A stretch of 11,129 nt of DNA from Isotricha intestinalis (taxonomy: Eukaryota > Ciliophora > Litostomatea > Vestibuliferida > Isotrichidae). Under the pieces are notes generated by a model, which saw nothing but the letters and a program-made list of their open reading frames with translations, did not search any database and was not told the origin of the DNA. A program made the translations under genes and the position numbers. The DNA lies in NCBI GenBank assembly GCA_023807065.1, contig JAJJLU010004625.1, positions 1 to 11,129 of the forward strand, read 5' to 3'. The stretch's first letter is position 1; every line of letters starts with the position of its first letter. Below are positions 7,501 to 11,129 of this stretch, piece after piece.

Positions 7501-8264
7501 TAGTTCAAAGTTTTGTAGATGTGAACGAATATCCTGTAAGAGATAATCCATTAATATTTAATTATGCTATAAGATTACAAGAAAATGAAATATATACCGA
7601 TAAACATTTAAATATGTTTTTACCTGAATTCCTAGAAGCATTATGTAGAGCTGTTGATAAAGCCAGTCCTTATCCTCCTGGAGACAATCCTGAAGATTGG
7701 CCAAAGGAAAAAAGAGCTGCACAACCTTTAGTGAATAAATTAGAAAATATAATAGGGAAATTAATAAAATTAATAACTCATCCTGATTACAAAGTTCTAA
7801 AAGAAAAATTCCCAACTCCTGAAAAGGAACCTGGAATTGGAATATATAAACTTAATTATGAAAATCCATTTTATCAAGGTTATATTATTAAAATTAATCC
7901 TAGAGATGCTATTAGGAAAAAAACCAGAAAAAGCACTCAAGTGATAACTGAGAATAGTCCCGTTGTTGAAGGAGGATTAGGTGAAACTGAACCTCCAAAA
8001 ATTGAAGGAGCTGATGCAGAAATGGGAATTAATAATAATGATTTAATTGAGACTGAAGAAAACAAAAATGAAGATGGTGAAGTTGTTATTCCTGATATAG
8101 TAGGAGAAGAAGAAAAAAAAGAAGAAGAAGGTATTGATGATTTAAAAGGAGCTAATGTACCTAATGCAGAAGATAAAAAAGAAGAAGAAAATAAAGGAGA
8201 AGACAATAATTTTCAAGAAATGGAAGTTGCTTATATGGAAGATGAGGAAGTTGATATTAAATAA
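4521..8264 (+). CDS. Large RNI-type leucine-rich-repeat protein, probably ciliary/flagellar or cytoskeletal
   Basis: A 1247-residue soluble protein with no signal peptide or membrane span. Residues 1-200 are charged and include a coiled-coil-like stretch (65-100). Six ribonuclease-inhibitor-type leucine-rich repeats run from about 211 to 380, for example IRDLDLSDNKI, LENLNLYGNSL and LKILDLGWNNI. A Lys/Glu/Pro-rich insert (421-447) splits the array before a seventh repeat, LIHLDISHNNL at 469-479, and a capping segment ending DALGFLHP. Then comes a segment with CWICDGYREIEFNF (558-571) and a probable beta-sandwich with CPPGEISYFFTID (612-624). Next are a charged helix (660-690) and a helical region (765-1090) containing two similar modules near 862-912 and 1003-1048. 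The tail (1160-1247) is acidic and Glu/Lys-rich. I recall the same order of parts in LRR proteins of ciliates and flagellates, so a role in the axoneme or cytoskeleton is likely, though no exact name can be given. The stop is TAA. Confidence 0.85.
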   Translation: MKPLPTIPESVNNKYSKTDGNIDDRFNTHRFSMMMRKFQKKKLAPIRSGGISIGRLQTDPNELIEMEEEEKKANLENEKSLIKIYESNASSLIQRIKDEYGSNGVPTGIPVPVDRRYGFAQFRDTNYVEKSCMKEFFSKYQKFKILNRKQPISKITPSFAFIKASNEEKIIPNPLGILRRSGDDAKLRMNYQKVGDNYAKALGSSLRYSRHLTGIELGSNRLTGDGTTFILKSINDNKELLTKIRDLDLSDNKIHESDIGELINYINDSKCNLENLNLYGNSLGDDNIKLIADALGKYATYRLSNCNFGQNNISDDGVPSIVEMLNTCTGLRTFILSHNKITNNSAAQIIKKLKSHRELKILDLGWNNIGNNFSKPIIYETLVNQNLNDPNRVFNNHLLNESLQSGKFTFRRNPLLPPLDQKGNAKKDDKKEAEKPKATEPKKVKEPAQNPSQFANELGTYFKEKNVTLIHLDISHNNLPANDCEFLANQSKDNHVILGMHVDGNEMNIDALGFLHPLYDKEETFFANSQLTYPISKEYELRRSQVDNVRNLRGLNKCWICDGYREIEFNFVPKTPIVDTTSHIVKIHLNFDDYQPFGMLCLGNKYQIVRMCPPGEISYFFTIDTIPIEEEGEGCNNEYVDLNENRYFNISFDDEYMEELNNIRARLLYQKRQEKEAKEKEIQQAGGNIDDIKEEEYDDPGMKVLYTQPSPNEIITVTVKKVSKKIVGVNRNVIDENFVKQLKFAEPRPLKIINKFVKPRTPWTFPISIWAYYGYEFEGDDEDYIDQCFNFDFERCLFNKDFKDPAQLEELRKMLRERYRDIIDCYKYYASMSGFTVWQITQNSLTEFISKCPGMCDKTYDINNIYLTQKVVCANALDINDRKKNNNKNLSDNIVRHQFMNLLVKAAKDKYVTCLKTTTDVLEATKMAFTQHYDPAIKGFEYHKWRMERYYNEEVDYFLKAYLPILDALYMSWAKQKGPRKKDVWMVCDEFNNLVQSFVDVNEYPVRDNPLIFNYAIRLQENEIYTDKHLNMFLPEFLEALCRAVDKASPYPPGDNPEDWPKEKRAAQPLVNKLENIIGKLIKLITHPDYKVLKEKFPTPEKEPGIGIYKLNYENPFYQGYIIKINPRDAIRKKTRKSTQVITENSPVVEGGLGETEPPKIEGADAEMGINNNDLIETEENKNEDGEVVIPDIVGEEEKKEEEGIDDLKGANVPNAEDKKEEENKGEDNNFQEMEVAYMEDEEVDIK
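5151..5960 (+). repeat. Leucine-rich repeat array
   Basis: This encodes residues 211-480. Seven units follow LxxLxLxxNxL, spaced about 28-31 residues apart, which is the ribonuclease-inhibitor pattern. Consensus positions are seen at 212-223, 244-255, 273-284, 301-313, 331-342, 359-370 and, after the insert, 469-480. Such arrays form curved protein-binding surfaces. The low-complexity Lys-rich insert between units six and seven should loop out of the solenoid. Confidence 0.85.
7998..8261 (+). repeat. Acidic low-complexity C-terminal tail of the LRR protein
   Basis: This encodes residues 1160-1247, dominated by Glu, Asp and Lys, with purine-rich DNA made of GAA, GAT and AAA codons. The opposite strand of the same purine tract is free of stops for about 270 bases, but it reads as a serine-rich shadow and not a gene. 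Tails of this type are common on tubulin- or axoneme-associated proteins. Confidence 0.7.
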
Positions 8265-8407
8265 ACAAATTATAGATTTTTTGATTTTTGATATCTATTA
8301 ATTTTTGATTTTATTTTTATTTTTGATTAAATTAATTTATTTCGATTTAAATAAAAATTATTATTTTATAGAAAGAGTTAAATTAAATAATATAATAAAA
8401 TAATCTT
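8265..8407. other. T-rich spacer with repeated TTTTTGAT motif
   Basis: A 143-base gap between the LRR gene and the aldehyde dehydrogenase gene. The first 65 bases carry three copies of TTTTTGAT (8278-8285 in a T run, 8302-8309, 8320-8327) plus a further GATTTTTGAT overlap near 8283-8291. In this position it is probably 3' untranslated sequence of the LRR gene. The second half is plain A/T leader for the next gene. No other feature is seen. Confidence 0.4.
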
Positions 8408-9967
8408 ATGTTAAATGGTACAAAGTTAAACAATACAGATACAATAGAATGTAATATAAAATATGATAATTCAGAAAGTTGTATCAGAAAATATAACATT
8501 CTCAGAGAATCATTAAAAAACCATAAAATGAAAAATATTGAATATAGAATATCCCTTTTGAAAAAATTATTAGAATTATGGGACAAGTATGAAAATTTAG
8601 TAAATAAATCAAATTTATTAGATTTAGGACAATCAGAAGTAATATCATCAATGTATTCATATGCAATAATAAGAAAAGAAATAACCTATGCAATCAGTAA
8701 TTTAAATAAATGGGTAAAACCAATAAAATGTGATACTCCATTATTTATAGGATATGCAGATTCATATGTTATTCCAGAACCATTTGGTTTAACATTAATA
8801 TTTTCTGCTTGGAATTGTAATTTTTTAACTCTTTTCGTTCCTTTAATCCAAGCAATTGCAGCTGGAAATTTATGTTTATGTAAACCAGCATCAATGTCAC
8901 CTGAAACATGTAAAGTTTGTTTGATGATTTTAAATGAAATGCCAGGAGATGTTGTTCAAAGTTGTGCGGGGAAAAGTGAAGTATATACTGAATTATTAAA
9001 ACATAAATATGATTTAATTGTTTTTACTGGATCTGCTACAAAAGGAAAAATCATTGCACAAGCAGCTGCTCCTTTTTTAACTCCTACTATTTTAGAATTA
9101 GGAGGTCAAAATCCTGTTATTGTTGATAAAAGCGCTAATCTTGAAATTTCTGCTAAAAATATTCTTTTTGGAAGACATACATTCGATGGTCAAGCTTGTA
9201 TTTCTCCTGAATATATTATGTGTGATAGAGTAATTTATTCTAAATTAGTTGCTGAAATTCAAAAGAGAGTTGTTGAATTTTATGGTGAAAAACCAGTTAA
9301 TAGTCAATTTTTAGGAAGAATAATTAATGAAATGCATTATGATAGAATATATCAATTATGTAAAAATCCAGGAGAAGGAGCAAAAATATTATATGGTGAT
9401 ATAAATCAATGTGATAAATCAACTAAATTTATACCACCAATGTTTTTTGGTTTTGATTCATTGGAAACGATGGGAAAAAGTGAATTAGCAAAAAATGAAA
9501 TTTTTGGTCCAATATTATATATTGCACCCTATGATAAAATCGAAGAAGCAGTAGAATATATAAATGAGAGAGAAAAACCATTAAGTGCATATTTATTTAC
9601 ATCAGATTCAAAAATAAAACAATATGTAAGAGATAATACTTCAAGTGGTTGTTTAGATATTAATGATACTGTTATTCACTTTTCTAGTTGTTTTCTCCCT
9701 TTTGGTGGAGTAGGAAATTCAGGAATGGGAGCTTATCATGGAAAATGGGGATTTCAAAATATGAGTCATTGGAAACCTATTTTAGATCAAAGTCAATTAA
9801 TTGTTAATTTAAGGTATCCTCCTTATGATTATACTAAAGGAAAATTACTCAAAATGGCTTTAATTAAATTTAATTATGGAAGAAACCAATTAATTAATTG
9901 GATTATTTATTTTGTTGTTGCTATTGTTTTACTTGTTTATGGTATTAAAATGAAAAATAAATTTTAA
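8408..9967 (+). CDS. Tail-anchored class 3 (fatty) aldehyde dehydrogenase
   Basis: A 519-residue NAD(P)-dependent aldehyde dehydrogenase of the ALDH3 type, which oxidises medium- and long-chain aldehydes to fatty acids, for example during sphingolipid or fatty alcohol breakdown. Active-site features are intact: the SAWN motif with N136, K159 for coenzyme binding, GSATKG at 208-213, general base E230 in ILELGGQNP, nucleophile C264 in FDGQACISPEYIMC, and E364/F366 in NEIFGPIL. The C-terminal block PFGGVGNSGMGAYHGKWGF (431-449) and LRYPPY (468-473) is diagnostic for ALDH3. A hydrophobic span at about 495-513 ends in the basic tail KMKNKF, the layout of human ALDH3A2 and yeast Hfd1, so the enzyme should sit on the cytosolic face of the ER or a related membrane. 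About 25 residues precede the conserved start. Oddities are Gln in place of the common Lys in LGGKxP and Ala instead of Thr before the catalytic Cys. The stop is TAA. Confidence 0.93.
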   Translation: MLNGTKLNNTDTIECNIKYDNSESCIRKYNILRESLKNHKMKNIEYRISLLKKLLELWDKYENLVNKSNLLDLGQSEVISSMYSYAIIRKEITYAISNLNKWVKPIKCDTPLFIGYADSYVIPEPFGLTLIFSAWNCNFLTLFVPLIQAIAAGNLCLCKPASMSPETCKVCLMILNEMPGDVVQSCAGKSEVYTELLKHKYDLIVFTGSATKGKIIAQAAAPFLTPTILELGGQNPVIVDKSANLEISAKNILFGRHTFDGQACISPEYIMCDRVIYSKLVAEIQKRVVEFYGEKPVNSQFLGRIINEMHYDRIYQLCKNPGEGAKILYGDINQCDKSTKFIPPMFFGFDSLETMGKSELAKNEIFGPILYIAPYDKIEEAVEYINEREKPLSAYLFTSDSKIKQYVRDNTSSGCLDINDTVIHFSSCFLPFGGVGNSGMGAYHGKWGFQNMSHWKPILDQSQLIVNLRYPPYDYTKGKLLKMALIKFNYGRNQLINWIIYFVVAIVLLVYGIKMKNKF

Positions 9968-10126
9968 GGTTATTTAATGTAATATTTTAATAATGGAATT
10001 TTAATTGTTTTATTTTTTTATTAATTAATTATATTAAAAAGAGTAAAGATTTTTTTTTAAATATTCAACAAAATAAAAATTTTATCTTTTTTTATTCTAA
10101 ATGTTCTTTTTTTTAATATTAATTCA
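9968..10126. other. A/T spacer before the RING-like gene, with hydrophobic in-frame run
   Basis: A 159-base gap of A/T tracts. From 10061 it is open in the frame of the next gene and would read as a lysine-containing then hydrophobic stretch (KIKILSFFILNVLFFNINS), but it contains no ATG in that frame. A separate 11-codon frame, ATG at 10101 to TAA at 10134-10136, overlaps the annotated start in another frame. No AG acceptor lies between 10061 and 10126, so an upstream exon spliced into this run is not supported. Confidence 0.5.
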
Positions 10127-11047
10127 ATGTCATTAAATAACAATCCTTTCATATCAAATACAAAAACTTTAAATAAATGTAATATATCGAATTGTTTAGA
10201 ATGTTCAAATTTTAATGAATGCAAAATATGTAAAGCAGATTATATTAATATAAACAATAAATGCTTTTTAAAAGAATGTTCAATTTTTGGAAATGAATGT
10301 AAATATTGTTCTGAATTTGATTGTATGTCTTGTAAAAAAGGATTTAAAATTTCATATGGTTTTTGTGAAAAAGAAGAATATTTAGTTTTTTTAGAAAAGT
10401 TTTTAGGATTGTTTTTACCAATTTTTATTATGTGTGTTCTTTTTATTTTTATTTTTATTTTTAGGAAAAATAGAAAGAACTTAAATAAAAATAAAATTGT
10501 AAAAGCAGAAATAATTAAAAAGAAAAGACCATCAACTGGACAATATATTATATATAATAATAATCAAAATAATATAAAAGAAGAAAAAAAAGAAAAGCAA
10601 AACGATGAAGTTAGTAATCAAAATACAAATTTAACAGAATTTGAACAATTTATTAATTTTGAAGATATACATTCTGAATTTTCAATAGGCTCTAATAATT
10701 GTATTATATGTGGAAGAAAGTGTATTTTCTCTTTTTCTGTTTGTGGATGTGCAATATGTAGAGAACATTCTGTTCCTCAAAAAGGACAAACTTTAATTTG
10801 TCCAAAGCATAATATTCCTTTGAATAGAAAATTATATATAAAAAAATCATATAAGAATTTGGATATTATACCAATGGATAAAAATAAATATATAAAATTA
10901 TGCCCTATTTGCAATATTGAACCTGCTCTCAAAAGCTTTAATTGTGGTTGTCCTTTAAAAATTTGCAGTAAATGTTTTAATGATAATTTATATATTTTTC
11001 AAATTAAAAGATGTCCGAATTGCAATGTTCCTTACAAGGAAGTGTAA
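10127..11047 (+). CDS. Cysteine-rich single-pass membrane protein with two cytosolic RING-like zinc modules
   Basis: A 306-residue protein I cannot name. Residues 18-80 hold twelve cysteines in C-x2-C spaced pairs (CLEC, CKIC, CKYC, CMSC), like the cysteine-rich surface repeats abundant in ciliates and other protists. A membrane span at about 94-112 is followed by RKNRKNLNKNK, so the basic side should be cytosolic and the cysteine-rich part outside or lumenal. A disordered linker (113-188) leads to two zinc modules. Module 1 has C192, C195, C206, C208, C211, H214, C225, H228; module 2 has C259, C262, C273, C275, C280, C283, C296, C299. The pattern is RING-like, so a membrane-tethered ubiquitin ligase is possible, but this is inferred. 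No signal peptide is present from this ATG; the in-frame upstream DNA reads like one but lacks an ATG, so the true start is uncertain. The stop is TAA. Confidence 0.82.
   Translation: MSLNNNPFISNTKTLNKCNISNCLECSNFNECKICKADYININNKCFLKECSIFGNECKYCSEFDCMSCKKGFKISYGFCEKEEYLVFLEKFLGLFLPIFIMCVLFIFIFIFRKNRKNLNKNKIVKAEIIKKKRPSTGQYIIYNNNQNNIKEEKKEKQNDEVSNQNTNLTEFEQFINFEDIHSEFSIGSNNCIICGRKCIFSFSVCGCAICREHSVPQKGQTLICPKHNIPLNRKLYIKKSYKNLDIIPMDKNKYIKLCPICNIEPALKSFNCGCPLKICSKCFNDNLYIFQIKRCPNCNVPYKEV
10178..10366 (+). other. Twelve-cysteine ectodomain segment
   Basis: This encodes residues 18-80 with cysteines at 18, 23, 26, 32, 35, 46, 51, 58, 61, 66, 69 and 80. The even number and C-x2-C spacing fit disulphide-bonded growth-factor-receptor-like or variable-surface-protein-like units, here about one and a half repeats. 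Extracellular or lumenal placement is inferred from the positive charges on the far side of the membrane span. Confidence 0.65.
10700..11023 (+). repeat. Tandem RING-like zinc modules
   Basis: Residues 192-228 and 259-299 each begin C-x2-C-x10-C-x-C, then continue with x2-C-x2-H-x10-C-x2-H in module 1 and x4-C-x2-C-x12-C-x2-C in module 2. Eight ligands in four pairs is the cross-brace RING count, but cysteine replaces the usual histidine at position four, and module 1 ends in histidines. The shared first half suggests duplication of one module. Confidence 0.7.
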
Positions 11048-11129
11048 ATTCTATAAATAGTATATTTTAAAATAATCAATAATTTAATCAATTTATATAA
11101 TTAATATTAAAAAAAAAAAGATCTTATCA
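11048..11129. other. A/T-rich 3' flank
   Basis: The last 82 bases are A/T-rich with a run of A near 11110-11119. They are likely 3' untranslated or intergenic sequence of the RING-like gene. No telomeric repeat is visible at this end or at the left end of the window, so neither edge looks like a natural chromosome end. Confidence 0.5.

Noticed and set aside
7567..7815. Minus-strand open frame inside the LRR gene
   Set aside because: Leu-rich antisense shadow with no motif, fully inside a well-supported coding region.
7937..8206. Minus-strand serine-rich open frame
   Set aside because: It mirrors the Glu/Asp/Lys tail of the LRR protein. GAA and GAT codons read as TTC and ATC on the other strand, which explains the Ser/Phe/Ile bias and lack of stops.
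4521..8264. Introns in the LRR gene
   Set aside because: The 1247-codon frame is unbroken and the domain order is continuous, so no intron is needed. Possible short GT...AG stretches inside it would remove conserved sequence.
8383..8693. Two minus-strand open frames over the start of the aldehyde dehydrogenase gene
   Set aside because: Both are hydrophobic shadows of A-rich coding DNA in overlapping frames, without any recognisable domain.
1..11129. tRNA, rRNA, CRISPR array, insertion sequence or transposon
   Set aside because: No cloverleaf-like or GC-rich structured block, no spaced direct repeats, and no transposase or integrase motifs are visible in any frame.

Overview
This is a stretch of an extremely A+T-rich nuclear genome from a microbial eukaryote. 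It holds six protein-coding genes with no visible introns and no RNA genes or mobile elements. The eukaryotic assignment rests on a Gup1-type MBOAT acyltransferase, a Fip1-like polyadenylation factor, a tail-anchored class 3 fatty aldehyde dehydrogenase, a large RNI-type leucine-rich-repeat protein and a transmembrane protein with tandem RING-like fingers. All six genes read through under the standard code and all six stop at TAA. The exact lineage cannot be fixed from sequence alone. Compact spacing, cysteine-rich surface-type protein, an LRR protein of a type I associate with ciliated or flagellated cells, and a bacterial or phage-type lysozyme together suggest an anaerobic gut or rumen protist. 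My first guess is a standard-code rumen ciliate such as the entodiniomorphs. An anaerobic chytrid fungus is the main alternative. Both groups are very A+T-rich and are known to carry bacterial genes.

Layout: two genes on the minus strand fill the left third. They are a secreted phage-tail-type lysozyme with two cell-wall-binding-like repeats (69-1286) and the MBOAT acyltransferase (1545-3236). A 529-base divergent intergenic region (3237-3765), the longest gap in the window, separates them from four plus-strand genes packed head to tail with gaps of only 110-159 bases. Those four are Fip1-like (3766-4410), LRR protein (4521-8264), fatty aldehyde dehydrogenase (8408-9967) and cysteine-rich transmembrane RING-like protein (10127-11047). 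Intergenic DNA is nearly pure A/T with long T or A tracts. The four plus-strand genes are unrelated in function, so there is no sign of an operon-like pathway.

The most interesting items are these. First, the lysozyme: a bacterial-type peptidoglycan hydrolase with a secretion signal and host-like base composition, suggesting a transferred gene used to digest or fight bacteria. Second, the tandem, internally duplicated eight-ligand zinc modules of the last gene, joined through a membrane span to a twelve-cysteine ectodomain. The start of that gene is uncertain, because the DNA just upstream, in frame, reads like a signal peptide without an ATG. Third, the 1247-residue LRR protein, with conserved-looking but unnamed regions after the repeats. 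Fourth, a four-cysteine cluster inserted in a loop of the MBOAT enzyme. Fifth, a 12-base motif shared by two intergenic regions.
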